DNA of 64,000 bases from Dendrolimus kikuchii (GCA_019925095.2 CM034408.1:5023001-5087000), one strand, 5' to 3'; shown: positions 32,211 through 44,480, counted from the first letter of the stretch. Notes: generated by a model from the sequence alone, not told the origin. Program-made: numbers and translations.

Positions 32211-33302
32211 GTGTACAATATTGAATTATAATTAATTTATAAAATTACAATTAGTTTTGATATGAAGGAGCGCGACTTGGCTTGTGGCGTGTGTAGATGT
32301 TGATTGTGGTAAGAAGAAACAAGGAATGATGAATGAGGTGGCGTGCCCACGCCGTCTTGGGATGGCGGCCGAACCCTCCCCGCTCTTCTATTGTTCTTAA
32401 AAGAGAAATCGGTCGTACCGGGAACCTTTGTTGCCACCATCTGTGGCGCGGCATGAACACAGTGACTATAACATAAATTAATCATTAAAACAAAATGTTA
32501 TATTGGTTAATTACACTTGTATTCTTAAGCCTACTTAATACGTTCTGAATTATTGTTGCAACGAAGATCAATTAAACAGGTCATACGAAATTATTTTTAT
32601 ATTATTTTAAATCAAAACCCAATAAAACTAGCGCAAATAGGCACGGTAGAATCTCTTATCTTTGAAATTTATCAGCGGAATTCGAAAATATTAAAACTAA
32701 GTTTGAATTAAAATAAAATTATTTTCTAAAGGCCGCATGAATTTAAACAATAATGTTTAGAATATTTAACTTTCTTTACCTCGCTCATTGAGTTTCGGAC
32801 CGACAGTTAAAATAAAAAAAAAATACCAATCAAGTTGAGAACCTCCTCATTTTTTAAAGTCGGTTAATAATTTATGCTATCGCCAAAAATATTGATAATA
32901 ATAAATATTTTTTGCGATTGTTTTATTTTAACTATCGGTTAAATGTCTATCCACACCAACCTAAATACTTAACTAATACAAATGTAAATCAGGCCTAACT
33001 TTAAAGGTTCTTGTAAAAATCTCAATTGTGTTAACCGCTCTCCACTCGAAATAACTTAAGCTTTTCTTTAGTACCTATGTAAAAATGTAAATAAAATAAA
33101 CTGAAAAGTTTAGTTATTCGTTCGTTAGCTTTCATCCAGAAAGGTTGTTGTAAGAGGTCTGCATATATAAAACTTTCTTAAAAAAGGTCCCTTTTAGATC
33201 ACTACAAACATTTCCAATTGTCTTTACCTCACTTTGTAACCACTTTCAGTACGAAATTTCAGTAGTAACCCGGTTTGCATGCATTATTATTTTATGTAGA
33301 CT
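32211..33302. other. Unassigned intronic DNA
   Basis: A GC-richer patch at 32330-32420 interrupts AT-rich sequence. The minus frames there (32237-32485) show no domain I recognise. Confidence 0.4.
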
Positions 33303-33665
33303 ATCTTCAAGCATACATACATAACTTCACGCCAGTTCCCTTGCGGGGTAGGCACGAACAACAGAGCGCCATTTAGGCCCATTCTTACACACCTCACTTG
33401 CTTCTTTGACATTCATAACTCTTGTCATGCACACTCGTCTGTTCTTAAGGCGCCTGACATCACCCTCCGCTAGTACACGATCAATTTGATCATGGAAGGT
33501 GTGTCGTAGCCTTCCACGACTTCTGCATCCATCCACTTTTGCATTGTATATCTGTTTAGTCATTCTTTCATCATGCATTCTTTCGACATGCCCGAACCAC
33601 CGGAGCATTCCTTTCCTTACCTTCACCCCGACACTCTCTTTCAGACCAAGCTTCATCTTCAAGCA
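33303..33665 (-). mobile_element. RTE-like LINE 3' end with 11-bp TSD
   Basis: A 341-bp insert (33314-33654) flanked by atcttcaagca at 33303-33313 and 33655-33665. The minus frame encodes GLKESVGVKVRKGMLRWFGH to YPARELA. The tail is short. Confidence 0.9.
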
Positions 33666-33980
33666 CTCATATATATATCAAAAATTGAAGTGTCTTTTAT
33701 TTCAAAATACACCTAATAGTACATTGTTATACAAGAGGTCAAAGTGACCTATTTAGGCCTATCAGCACTCTGATTTTGATATCGAATATGAGGAAACTAA
33801 ATAGAAACTGAGTAGTCAAACAAACAACTATTTCTAAAAAGAAATCAGACGTGAAATCCATATCTAAATCTGATGAAACGTCACCACGTACGCCACATAT
33901 GAAACGTGTAGTAATTTTTTTCTGTAGCATTTTACCGGACATGTTTTTTTGTCACTGATGATAGCAAGATGGCAAGATTT

Positions 33981-34300
33981 ATCCGTGCAGGAACGGAGAA
34001 AGAATACAATTTCCTGCGGCCGGGCGGCCTGTCGTAAGAGGCTACAAAACAACACACAGCCAGGTGGTAGGGTATTTGCCCGACTTGATGGCTATACCCT
34101 TGGTCTAGGGTATGCCGCCATAACAACCTTGAATTGTGTTCCGACATTAGTGACCAGGTTCTAGTCTCCTTTAAGATAGCAGCAGCGCCTTTGTAGCACC
34201 TTTGGAGTTGCAAATGTCCATAGGCGATGATAACCGCTTTCCATCAAGTGGGCCGTCTGCCTGTCAACTGAACTCCTGCAATAATAATAAATAAAAAAAA
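33981..34300 (+). mobile_element. SINE-C, full length
   Basis: It starts atccgtgcaggaacgg and ends aactcctgcaataataataa plus an A-run. Confidence 0.87.
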
Positions 34301-34449
34301 CTCCACAGAAGCGGAGCAAGACTGCGGAGCGGAGAAACATTAATCAACAGGATTGCATAATTGCGTCAAGGGATAGGCAGCCAATCCATTGGTCAATATT
34401 TGTCCGTTTCTGTGCTCCGCAAGACTTCAATGAACAGGCAGCCTTAGGC

Positions 34450-34582
34450 CCTCTTCCTATATCTTACCCGACCATTTTTTGCTTTAGTATCGGTTAAAAT
34501 TTGACATAAGCTCGATACATCTAATGTCAAAATTCAACCGATGGTAGGGCAAGTGAATGAATAGTAAGACATAAGAACGGGG
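34450..34582. mobile_element. M6: ~133-bp foldback MITE
   Basis: The left arm tagtatcggttaaaatttgac pairs (imperfectly) with atgtcaaaattcaaccgatg, and the ends (cctatatctta / taagacataagaacgg) are also complementary-like. It matches M7 at 42159. Confidence 0.72.
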
Positions 34583-34624
34583 TAATAAATGAGGCGTTGG
34601 TGCCTGATCAAAGAATTCCTTGGA

Positions 34625-34685
34625 AGTGTTTCCGTTGTACAGGCGGTAGAATAAGCGATAAGGCCGCCCATTGTTCTAACGGAAA
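34625..34685 (+). mobile_element. LINE tail (family T) fragment
   Basis: Contains gaataagcgataaggccgcc, cut directly by LTR E. Confidence 0.55.
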
Positions 34686-35170
34686 TGTTATGAGTCGCGA
34701 GATTCGAATTAAAATGCCGTTAGAATTACTATAGAGTTTATTAGAACTATATAAACACGTATAACACAGGTACAAATATAACCGAACACAACAAGTCCAA
34801 ACGTAATGCAGAAGGTCGTAATTCAATAAAACGCGCAAAGTCCGTCACTTATTAGATTCCCGATTGTAGTACACACGTCTCGTTTCGCTGGTGGTTCTCG
34901 CTCGACTAACTCCTCCTTCAATCGGGCCATTGCTTTATACTGCACAAATGCAATATGTCCGCTCGGCAGCGTGGACCGAATTTCCTAGAATCAGCTTGTA
35001 CCTTAAATCCGTGACACCTGGCTAATGATTACAATACAACAATAAATAGGCCATATGTCAATAAGTAAACAAAAGAAGATGACCGTCGTTCAAATGCCGA
35101 CGGGTAATAAATGTGCTTTGTTTCAGATATGCAGGTGGATCTTGTATTTGTCGGGACCTGAGTTGTAACA
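34686..35170 (-). mobile_element. LTR E, ~485 bp
   Basis: It runs from tgttatgagtcgcgag to gagttgtaaca in reverse orientation. ATAT follows on the right, but the left flank is not ATAT, so this copy has lost one flank or recombined. Internally it carries the same U3/R landmarks as B and C. Confidence 0.82.
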
Positions 35171-35624
35171 ATATTAAATTGTCTAGGTTTAATTTATGGT
35201 GAATAATAAAGAGGTTTCATTTATTCATATAAATATTTTACAGTGGACGTTTGTCACCACTAAAAAAAACCCTTCATTGATGGACTTGTCCGATTTTTTA
35301 TTACGTAATACATTTCCAACAATGATTATAAGGAAGACGGAAAAAGTTAGATTAAATCTCAAAGGAATAGGGACCGAGTCTATACGTCAGACGTCTTTCC
35401 TTAATCCCTGATTAAGAAAAAGCTTTCAATTAACTGTCTTCTTGAGCTTTTGTAATGTTCTTTGGATGTAATCAGTGAAATAATTATTTATATAAATACT
35501 TTCTTTGTTGTTAATGTTAGAATTTACTACGTATTGATAATGAACGTAAAAATTGTGAGGAACTTGCACATTGAGATTAAAGGTTCGTGAAACGGTAATG
35601 ATAGCCAAAATTAGGTATACAGGA
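35171..35624. other. Unassigned AT-rich DNA
   Basis: Nothing recognised. Confidence 0.35.
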
Positions 35625-35762
35625 AGTTTTAGTGGGTATTCTGGCAGTGGTAATCTACTTCTACCAGGGTAGGACCAGGCCGGCGAGTCTTACACCCTCA
35701 CCGTGATTCCCACACAGTGAAAAGTCCTTAAGTGGATTTCTCCTCGTCAAAAAAAATATAAA
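35625..35762 (+). mobile_element. R1-like LINE 3' UTR fragment
   Basis: The phrase gttttagtgggtattctggc, then cttacaccctcaccgtgatt, ccacacagtg and a terminal A-run resemble the 3' end of R1-clade elements, including the one at 18605-19317. Confidence 0.55.
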
Positions 35763-36790
35763 TATATACGATGAGAAGTGACACTATGGAACTTTTAATA
35801 ATGGTTCTATTTCTACAATTCGACTAGTGAGTAAAGTGATCAAGAAACTCAATCGTAGCTATTAAGGTAATTGATGATTATCTATGTCTGAGTGTGGTAA
35901 ACAGGTCACTTATTATCTCTGAAAAGATTTTTCTTCTTAGACTGTAGTGTAATAAAAATAGTTATGGTTCACTTACCTCAATAAAACGGACAAATAAATC
36001 TTAGACAAAGTATCCTATTTCATAAGGAAAATCACTCAATTTGATTGAATGGAAATCAGTTTCAGCTCAGTCTAGTTCCAAACGAGATAGTTTATTATTT
36101 ATTTATACTAGCTGGGCCCGCTACTCCGTTCGGATAGGACTTGGTCTTAATAATCATAATATCTTCTGAACCCTGTAAGATATTGAAATGAGACATACAC
36201 GAAAATTTAATGACGGAAATAAATGACTCATTTCTGCATTTCAATCTTAATAGAAATAAGGCAGTTTTTATTGCACTTTATTTAAAAAGGATTTATATGT
36301 GAGTTTTTTTAAACTGATTACCTGTTTATTTTTTATTTAATGATGTTTCTTAGATTATGGAGTATTTTAAAGGACAAACTTGTGCTTAAAGTATAAAAGA
36401 TTGTTGTGTATAAATAACTAACAGAAATATAAATTTAATAACAAAATTTGGGACTTTTTAAATTAAAGAAGAAACGAAAAAGCAGTTAAAAACATCACGA
36501 AACCTTTTTTCACAATAAGTTCGTAATATTAAAAAAAATATATATATTTCATGTCTATACAAATTCAAAGGCAGAAATGAATATATCTAATTTCGGCTTA
36601 AGATAAAGGTTTCATTTTTAACTCCTCAGATTTTCATTCTGTGTTCTGTGCTTTTCGATTAAATTGATTCAGTTTTGTTGATCCGTCTAACGCTAGCGAC
36701 ACACCTGCCGAAAGTTTAGTTAAGTACAATCGCATTGTTCTTTATGTAACTTACGACACGTAACTGAAATTACGTAGCGTTTGACATAAT
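35763..36790. other. AT-rich DNA with Q-type head
   Basis: An actagctgggcccgctactc phrase at 36109 is a Q/S-type repeat head. The rest is unassigned. Confidence 0.4.
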
Positions 36791-36803
36791 ACGTGGTATA
36801 TGT

Positions 36804-37275
36804 ATGGGTGTGCCGCAGGGCTCTGTTCTAGATCCATTCTTATTATTGATATATATATATATATATATAAATGACTTGTCATATTTTATTATTGATATAT
36901 GTGAGGTAGTATTGTTTGATGATGACACGTCATATATTTAAAGTTGACAGAAATAAGCAGAACTTTGACGACGTAAATAACAACACCCGGACTCAAATAT
37001 CTAAATAGTTTATTGCAAATAATTTATTACTTAAACCGAAGAAAACTAAATGTGTTTTATTATGTCCAATATATGTTAAGATTTTTCTAACGACACTAGG
37101 CTTAACCTTGCAGATTTAACTTTAGGCTTTTCTTAGGCATTAACCTAGATCACAAGCTCCAATGAGGCACTCATATATCTAGTCTCTCAGGTAAACTTAG
37201 TTCATCTGTGTACGCAGTCAGAAGAGTTCGACAATTCACTGGTGAAGAGAGCGCTATATTAGTTTATTTTAGTTA
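36804..37275 (+). pseudogene. Jockey/CR1-like reverse transcriptase palm, decayed
   Basis: From 36804 the sequence reads MGVPQGSVLDPFLLLIYI, the conserved palm block of non-LTR reverse transcriptases. A NDLSYF stretch follows, then EVVLFDDDTSYI, where the catalytic FADD/YADD box has become FDDD. With frame corrections one sees a kkTKCVL-type block, FLG-like IN(L)DHKLQ remnants and VYAVRRVRQFTGEE. A TA microsatellite has expanded inside the codons for the IYIND stretch and broken the frame. This is the only reverse-transcriptase active-site region in the window. Confidence 0.72.
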
Positions 37276-37290
37276 GTAGTAGTTAGTACA

Positions 37291-38000
37291 TGTCGGGTTC
37301 CCGCCGGGAGCGAACGAATGACGCTTCGAGAATAACACAATAATAATCTGAAATATTATAATCAAAGTTTATTACACTAGAATTAATACAATTACGATAT
37401 TAAATATTGCACAGTACACAGAAATATTAGGACAACTCCAAGAGTTGCATCTACGCTTGTCAGGTGTCGAGCAGCAATTTGCCCTTCAAGAATACTGCGA
37501 TTATCAAGCAGTAATTATCGACCACATTATATTATGTGCTCCTCGTCCAAGACTACCAATGTAGACTGTCAGTGTAGTTTGCCGATTGTAGACCGCCGGT
37601 TCAAGACTGCCCCTCCTCTGCCCGAACACAGCGTATTTAAGGTCCTCGTAGCGCGCCGCAGTGACACCATCCGGTAATGCTGTGGCGCCACTTCAGTTTC
37701 ACTTCCTTCATAGAACCAACTTCCGCCATACGTAACTTCCAACATCCGGTTACTCCATTTCTGATATCCGTTAGCTTAATAATAAATGCTTCTACGCTGA
37801 CATCCGTTTAAACGACTTCCGATTACTACAGGAAAGAATACTCTATCCGGTTATTGACTACTTCCGTTATATGGTTATTTTATAATAACAAATACGATTC
37901 CTACATACACAATAAAATGTTTGGGGAAAAGAGTCGTAATCGGAATATTACCATCATCGCGTAACGCGCTGCACTACACGCCGCGTAATCCCGACTACTC
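37291..38000 (-). mobile_element. Possible LTR of a second family
   Basis: It starts tgtcgggttcccgccgggag. On the minus strand it has an AATAAA-like signal (complement of tttatt near 37368) and a TATA-like region upstream (complement of atttaagg near 37638). No matching end or target duplication was found, so this is tentative. Confidence 0.3.
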
Positions 38001-38760
38001 GGCGCGTTTGGTATGTCATGCCAACCGAAAGACCGATCATTCAATCGCCGAACTGTTGGCACCGTATCTTAGGTAGGTGTGTCGTTACACTAATTCCAGC
38101 ATTAAGGTGTAAGCTGCCTACATAACGGGCACTATTCTTGTTCCCCAACACAATAAATAAATAATTTTTCATCAATATACATTTACCATGACTTTCTAAT
38201 TTATTTTCCAGGCTCCTTGTGGCTTGGCACATTGTAAATCTTAAGTGAAGGATTACGCTGATCCCCGTTCCGCATAGCGTTCTGTTCAGGCATGTAAGGG
38301 TGTGGTTAAGTAGTTAGCGGTAAACGCTTCAAAAATTAATTAAATAGATTTATCAAAACCAAGTTCCACTGAAGAACATTTTTGAAGGTCATACTCGTAT
38401 ATGTAAGTTAAGAATTAAGACTACTTCCTACTCTATGTAAACCGCTGCGTAACGTGTTATCACTGTTTAATGAGTAGAAGCAGCAAGGAACTCCTTTACA
38501 ACAGGTCTAGCTAAGAATTTTTTAAAGTTATATTTGCCTATTTCAGGTTTTTCTAAAGTACAAAAATATGTTAAATAATTCTTTTTTAAACAATTAATGG
38601 AATTGTAACAACATACAATTACTTTTAGAAAAAATACTGAAGTTGTAGCAAACAGTACAAACAGTCGGTACAGACAAATACATAGTAAAAGTAAAGAATT
38701 TTTTTATTATCGTTAGCAACGTATCTTCATAAATTCCTTACATGTTTGGCAAGATAAAAA
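38001..38760. other. Unassigned intronic DNA
   Basis: The minus frame 38041-38232 has no domain. Nothing else is recognised. Confidence 0.35.
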
Positions 38761-38761
38761 G

Positions 38762-38926
38762 TCATACAGAGAAGAGGCTGAAGTGAACTGCTACGTAAAT
38801 GAAGTTTTGGTCATTTAAACATTCTTCAATAGTGTAGTGTCCCTTTTTAAACAAGATACTTTTTAATTTGGTTTTAAATTTAGTGAAAGGCAATGGCAGT
38901 ATCAGTCTATTACTGTCTAGTGTTGA
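38762..38926 (-). mobile_element. Jockey-like LINE C-terminus
   Basis: The minus strand reads LPLPFTKFKTKLKSILFKKG and HYTIEECLNDQNF, a typical last segment of a Jockey-type reverse transcriptase. It is truncated upstream by a SINE-C fragment. Confidence 0.6.
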
Positions 38927-38995
38927 ATATAGGTGACGGTAACCATTTCCATTAGCTGGGCCGTCTGCCTGTTTACCTAACTTCTCAAAAAAAAT
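38927..38995 (+). mobile_element. SINE-C 3' fragment
   Basis: It comprises aggtgacggtaaccatttcc, ggccgtctgcctgtttacct and an A-run. It lies head to the truncated LINE C-terminus. Confidence 0.7.
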
Positions 38996-39925
38996 ATAAA
39001 ATTCTGTTATTGGTGGAAAACTGGTAATCGTCCATTGATTTATGTAAACTGAGCATTTTGTCAATTGGTCTTGAAATATGCGTTTTTTGTGTATAGAAAA
39101 TATTTTCTTCGGATTTACGCTATTTATAAGACCCGAACCTTACCTCGTTCGATGTAGGGTTATTGAGTATAAATTATTCTTCGAGATGCTTCAGGAGTTT
39201 TACTTTGATGTTTTTTTCGCTGAAACCATTTGTTCTGTTGTGTTTAGATAAACAAAGCAACAAGAGTTTTTTTTATTTCAACACCGGTTGAGTGTAATTT
39301 TACAGCTTTATATCATTCATGCTTATTTATTACGAAAAATGATAATATAAACATTTCGGGTTAAATATTTTTTCAACACACTTGCTCATAAAGTGGCTCT
39401 ATGGTCACCGCAATTAGGCACAGAATGACACCCATAATCAAACTGTGACTAAAAAACATTATAACTCACTAGTGAGTTATAGATTTTTTTTAAATTTTAT
39501 TGGTTGTGTTGCTTTGTTCTTAAAAAAGTTTTTATTCAAAAAAAAAGATCGTGTTCTATAGAACAAATAAATTAATGTTCCTATTGCTTGCTCATTTCAT
39601 GCAACTTCTTATTTAAATAGATAATTTTAACTCGTACGTGTTTAATAAATAAAACTTTCACTCATATATAACTAAATAAAATGAGGTTTTGTTGTTATTT
39701 TATTTTTTATCTACTAAATAAAATGAGTTTTTGTTGTTATTTTATTCACAAGTGTGTTGAAAAACGTCGTATGATACACGTGTGTATTGATGATTACCGT
39801 CCTCGGCTCTCTTAAGACCCTCGCCTACGGCTCGAGTCTCAATGGCGCCTTGGCGGTAATCACCAATGTTACACACTAGTACCATAATGTACTATTATAC
39901 TACTCTGTGGTGTGTAAATGTGTGT
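38996..39925. other. Unassigned AT-rich DNA
   Basis: A short direct repeat (ctaaataaaatgag, tttgttgttattttatt) occurs twice at 39670-39745. No gene is seen. Confidence 0.4.
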
Positions 39926-40110
39926 GTGGTGTGTGTTAAAGTGGGCTAAGTTTTTGCCGGCCTACCTCACTGCAACGTAAAGTGCGATCCCTGGCATGGT
40001 AAACTTCGGAAACTATGTTTCCGTAATTTGGTCTGGTCTGGGTGTCTGGGGTCGGCCCCAGAGTAGTCCGTTGTACAATAGCATTATAAAGAGTGAAAAT
40101 TGTTATTTAT
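39926..40110 (+). mobile_element. SINE-B, head partly deleted
   Basis: The sequence gtgggctaagtttttgccgg, ctacctcactgcaacg and cggccccagagtagtccgtt match the SINE-B copies at 21799 and 63130. The B-box region is shortened. Confidence 0.75.
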
Positions 40111-40374
40111 TTATTTACTAGAGTTTTATTTCACATACATAAAAGCTTAATTAAGCCGCGGGTAAATGCTGGTATTAACTTTCCTTGAAGAATTATTTAA
40201 CTGATGGTGAAAATCGCTTAAAATTTATTTGGGTGGTTTAGGAGGAGTTAGTGGAGACACAGACAGACGCAGAAAGCGTCTTTATTTTATGCTATGTTAA
40301 GATAACGATACTAAAGGTTTTTGTAAAAGGAAAGTTTCTTACGTTTAACCTGCAGGTTTGACACACCGGTCATC

Positions 40375-40548
40375 TTGATGTGCAGGTTTCATCATGATGT
40401 TTTCCGTCACCATTGTTAGGACGTGGTAATTGTAATAATATGCACATTAGGCCAGACAACTGCCCAAGTGGTGCATGCGTTCCGGCTAGGATTCCAACCC
40501 GCGCCCTGTGGGTTTGGGACCCGTGCCATTACGCTACCACGACAAACT
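40375..40548 (-). mobile_element. SINE-A, head and partial body
   Basis: In reverse it carries the tRNA-like head (cattacgctaccacgac at the right end) and the body phrase gatgtgcaggtttcatcatg. It matches 7668-7965. Confidence 0.75.
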
Positions 40549-41500
40549 TGTATACACAAAATACATTACTTTGACCTCTTTCTGTTTGTTCGCCAGCAAC
40601 AGCTGCAAGAAGCAGTTTCATTTCAACAGTCTTCGCGTACAGAGATCTAATTCTAATTCCCTAAATCTTTATTAATCCCATTTCTAGTTCTTTGTTTGTT
40701 AAATACTTCGTTGAATATAAATTTGTTGTGAACTGTAATTATTTTAATTTCAAAAAACTGCACTCCGTATATATAGCAAAAGAAGATCTATGTTCTAAAG
40801 TGTAATATTCAGTATATATGGGGTGCGTTCCCTTAGTATCTCACAATACCCAAAATGTTCCATACGGCGACCACGGTCGTTATGGTCGTGGCGAAAACGT
40901 CACTAATGACGTCATTATTTTCGATCACACAACGCTCACAAGGACCTGTGTCAAGAGCTGGGTCGAAGTGGGCAGTGCCGTAAATAGCATTTTATGCGCC
41001 CTATGCGAGCTTCTATAACTGCGCCCTTGTTTTTTTTTTCAGGTACCCTAGCTAGAGCAATGCTATGTATAGGCCTACTTTATTTCATTCAGGGTGATAA
41101 AATAACGCACAAGAACCTTGGTGTTGGTGGACCAATAATCTAATATTTTGGAAGAAAAATCAATTTTTTTAAAGAACTAGAGCACAAACAAATACGCTGG
41201 TGCGCTGCCAAAAAATGAGCGCGATGTTTTGTCTAATTTAACACACGTTTTTGATGATACTGGCATGTAGGTACATATGTGTTGGAATCGAGCACTAGGG
41301 GCGCAGCGGGAACTTATAAGGAGCGAAACGAAAACATAATAGTCCTGCCTGGTCTGGCCATTCTTGCGCCCCCCAGAGTCTACTCCCTATGGGCACCGGT
41401 GGTACCACCCTATTTACGGCACTGGAAGTGGGCATTGACCACAGAGCCTTAATTCTCTATATCGATTGATATTGAAAAAGGCGCGATTTTCAAAACAACC
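40549..41500. other. Unassigned intronic DNA
   Basis: Phrases such as gaccacggtcgttatggtcg and gtcactaatgacgtcattat are locally palindromic but no element end is defined. Confidence 0.4.
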
Positions 41501-41504
41501 AAAG

Positions 41505-41640
41505 ACATTTGTGTATTTCGTCGTTAATGACATTAACGCTTCATAGTCCGTTCCACTAGAGTTTATGATTGTAACGCCCGCATGCAAGTGGAAGGGGAAA
41601 AATCGCGGTCGTAAACGTGGTCGTTGTGAGTCTCTTGTGG
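41505..41640 (-). repeat. Dispersed repeat, inverted partner of 16471
   Basis: In reverse complement this matches the 16471-16600 block (gtatttcgtcgttaatgaca; ttatgattgtaacgcccgc). Confidence 0.6.
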
Positions 41641-42158
41641 AACGTAGTCTTGGTGGCTAATACTATGCCGTGGCTACTGCCTTCAAAATTAAATACACAT
41701 ACTTAAACTACTTTATAATTTTATAAATTGTTGATTAGTTCTTGCAATTTACGAAGGCGAGAGAGCTTTACTTGTGGAGGGGAAAGCATCGGATATCTCA
41801 TTCATCGTAAAAAAGACGAATAACTTATTTCATATATTTTCTGTGGGAGCGTGGTATAACACAGATCGAACCGGACCTAAAAACAAAATCCAGCGTGACT
41901 ATCACGTCATATAGTGTATTTATAAAAGTAAATAATTACATTAACCTCTTAACGAACTGCCCATGTTTGCATTAATTAACAGTACAAGCAAAGTAAAATT
42001 TGTTTTCACATTATGCTGCCTCGCCCTTTACAAAGAAGGCCCTTCTAACTAATTTACATAATGATTTACGAATTAAGGGTATGCCTTTCACCATTAAAAA
42101 TGTGCATTTATGGATTTTTTATATGTTTTACAAGTCTTTGATGCTAGCCTCGTCTTAT
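41641..42158. other. Unassigned intronic DNA
   Basis: Nothing recognised. Confidence 0.35.
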
Positions 42159-42289
42159 GGCCGGTTCTTATACTGACTGTTCATTTGCCTTACTATCGGT
42201 TAAAATTCGACATAAGCCACATACATCTAATGTCAAAATTCAACCGATGGTGTGGCAAGTGAATGATTAATATGATATAGGAACCGGCC
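42159..42289. mobile_element. M7: 131-bp foldback MITE
   Basis: The left end ggccggttcttatac and right end gatataggaaccggcc are inverted. The inner arms actatcggttaaaattcgac and gtcaaaattcaaccgatgg also pair, so almost the whole element folds on itself. It is related to M6. Confidence 0.82.
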
Positions 42290-42906
42290 AATAGTGCGGC
42301 TTTACGCTTGCAAAATTTATTAGCTTAATACTTTACTTGACACTGTACTCTTCGGACGGATGTTGTGTTTCTGAAAGATATATGTACCTACAGTACATAG
42401 ATCTCGCAGAAGCCTTATGTATGGACGCCGCGTACAGCGTATGTGCGCCGCCTTAAGTATCTGAGTCACTCCGGACGCAGCTTACGCCGTTTGTAACAGT
42501 TCGCCACCTAAGCCCGCAATAAAGAGTAAACACGTACTACGCTTATCAATACCGGATACATCCCGTACCAGCCGAGACCACTATTGATATATTTTAGTAC
42601 GCGCCTATTCTTACAGATTTATTTGAGAAAAAATTACATGTCTAAGGCCAGGCTTATATGGCTGTAGAAATAATTTGATTAATTTATAAAAGTGCTTTTA
42701 TTGGCATTGAAGTTTTTGTCTGTAGTTTCAAAATAAACAACATTTTTTTTTGTGAAAACTGCTGTTTTATTATGTCTTCATAAATTATACATTGTTTCAA
42801 AATCTTTGTTTTTCAGTCTATGTGAAAAATATGTCTTGAACATACTCCAGAACTGATCAACGGATTTCAGTAAAATTTTTGATAATTAAAACTTTTTCAA
42901 TATTTT
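42290..42906. other. Unassigned AT-rich DNA
   Basis: Nothing recognised. Confidence 0.35.
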
Positions 42907-42910
42907 ATAT

Positions 42911-43382
42911 TGTTACGACCTAGGTGCCGACAAAGACAAATTCACACCTGCAGCCCTGTAGAAACACATTTTATTACCTTTTCGGCATTTGGACTTCTTT
43001 TGTTTACTTTGTGTTTAAAATTTGTGATTAGCAAAACAGCCCATTGTGTGTAACTTTTATGGTAGTCATTAGCCAGGTGTTATTCTAGGAAATTCGGTCC
43101 ACGCGGCAGACCAGACATATTGCATTTGTACAGTATAAAGCAATGCCCCAATTGAGAGATGAGCCCGTCGAGCGATAACCACAAGCAAAGCAAGACGTGT
43201 ACATTCAGTAATCTATTTAGTGACGGACTTTGCGCGTGTATTTGAATTACGATCTTCTGCATTACGTTTGGACTTGTTGCATCCGGTTATATTTGTATCT
43301 GTGTTATACGTGTTTGTATAGTTCTAATAAACTCTATAATAATTCCAACGGCATTTTAATTCGAGTCCTGCAACTCGTAACA
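42911..43382 (+). mobile_element. Solo LTR F, 472 bp, ATAT target duplication
   Basis: It runs from tgttacgacctaggtgcc to caactcgtaaca, with ATAT at 42907-42910 and 43383-43386. A TATA box (cagtataaagc near 43133) and AATAAA (near 43326) are in the expected order. Confidence 0.9.
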
Positions 43383-43559
43383 ATATCTTGTTGAGAAGGT
43401 ATGAATTTAAATTACAAGTCCTTGGCTAACGAAGAGACGGAAACAGCTAGTCTATACAGATAAATAATATTTAAGTGTCTGTTTGTAATGTCACAATAAA
43501 AATGTGTAAAAAATCAAGGGGAAGTAATTCGGACCAGGAGATGCCGCAAATGCAATTTT

Positions 43560-43742
43560 TGGAATTTTTATCTGTCTTGATGTTCCGGCTAATCTCTGAA
43601 AAGGCTGGACCGATTTTGACAGCACTTTCACTGCCAGATACCTGATGTTAGAAGGAGTAACTTAGCCTAAGTTACTACTTATAAAATCAGGGTTCGGCTA
43701 AAAAAATCAACGTGGGCGTAGTCACGGGCAAGGCTAGTTGTA
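43560..43742 (+). repeat. Q-type dispersed repeat
   Basis: The phrases ggctaatctctgaaaaggct, ggaccgattttgac and a cacgggcaaggctagttg end match the Q-type pattern. Confidence 0.5.
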
Positions 43743-43759
43743 AATTGATAATCGATTAA

Positions 43760-43925
43760 ATAAAAAGTCTCCTCACTATTCTGAACAACATAAACAGCAC
43801 TAGCGCTGCTTTTTTTCGTTTTATTTTAATCAGAAAACTTTATTACAATTTACATTAAAAAAAGAAAGAAAAAAATCAGCGCTAGTGCTGTCCATATTAT
43901 TCAGAATAGTGAGGAGACTTTTTAA
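43760..43925. mobile_element. M8: hairpin MITE with ~47-bp inverted arms
   Basis: The arm 43762-43809 (aaaaagtctcctcactattc, gaacaa, cagcactagcgctg) pairs with 43877-43923 (cagcgctagtgctg, cagaatagtgaggagacttt). The outer 24 bp are perfect and TA borders both ends, which suits a Tc1/mariner-derived MITE. The interior is a T/A-rich loop of about 65 nt. Confidence 0.88.
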
Positions 43926-44111
43926 AGTACATAACTTAATTAGTTACTTGTTAAGCCACGAAAACTTAATAGAAGTGTTCGCTCGAGTAACTGTCTCCTG
44001 AGGCGTGGTTTAAATAAGTTAATTTGACTTTGTTATAATTGCCCTTAAACTCTCATTGCTTATTTTCACAGCAGCAGGAGGCTGGTCGGCAATGACCGTC
44101 TTTTTAAAGTA

Positions 44112-44480
44112 CGACCTCAGAGTCTTGAGCATAGATGTAAGGTTGCTAGACTGTGGGTCTTCTATCGGATATACTTCGGGGAGTGTTCCCCAGAATTGTA
44201 TAAGCAAGTTCTCCCATCTCCGTTTTACCATCGGATAACCAGAGTCACCGGTTTACGCCACCATTATATGGTGGAAACACCGTTAGTTAACAGTAAACGC
44301 TTCGCTTCATCTTTTCTGGTGCACACTTCCGAAGAATGGAATTATTTGCCTGAGTCAGTTTTTGCTAACAAAGTCACTAATGAATACGTAGCTGCGTGCT
44401 CCATCCTAGAACTCGTCATCACTCAATATCAAGTGAGTCAGCGGTCAAATGGGAACCTATACGAGCGTGATCTAGGCTCA
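44112..44480 (+). mobile_element. Jockey-like LINE C-terminus (family L)
   Basis: The correct frame runs RPQSLEHRCKVARLWVFYRI, YFGECSPELYKQVLPSPFYH, HHYMVETPLVNSKRFASSF and SEEWNYLPESVF, parallel to the copy at 49409. It ends in the same 3' segment as 8485-8612 (cgtcatcactcaatatcaag) before a SINE-C. Confidence 0.8.

Noticed and set aside
44019..44231. 70-residue minus-strand frame
   Set aside because: It is the shadow of the plus-strand Jockey-like LINE C-terminus starting at 44112.
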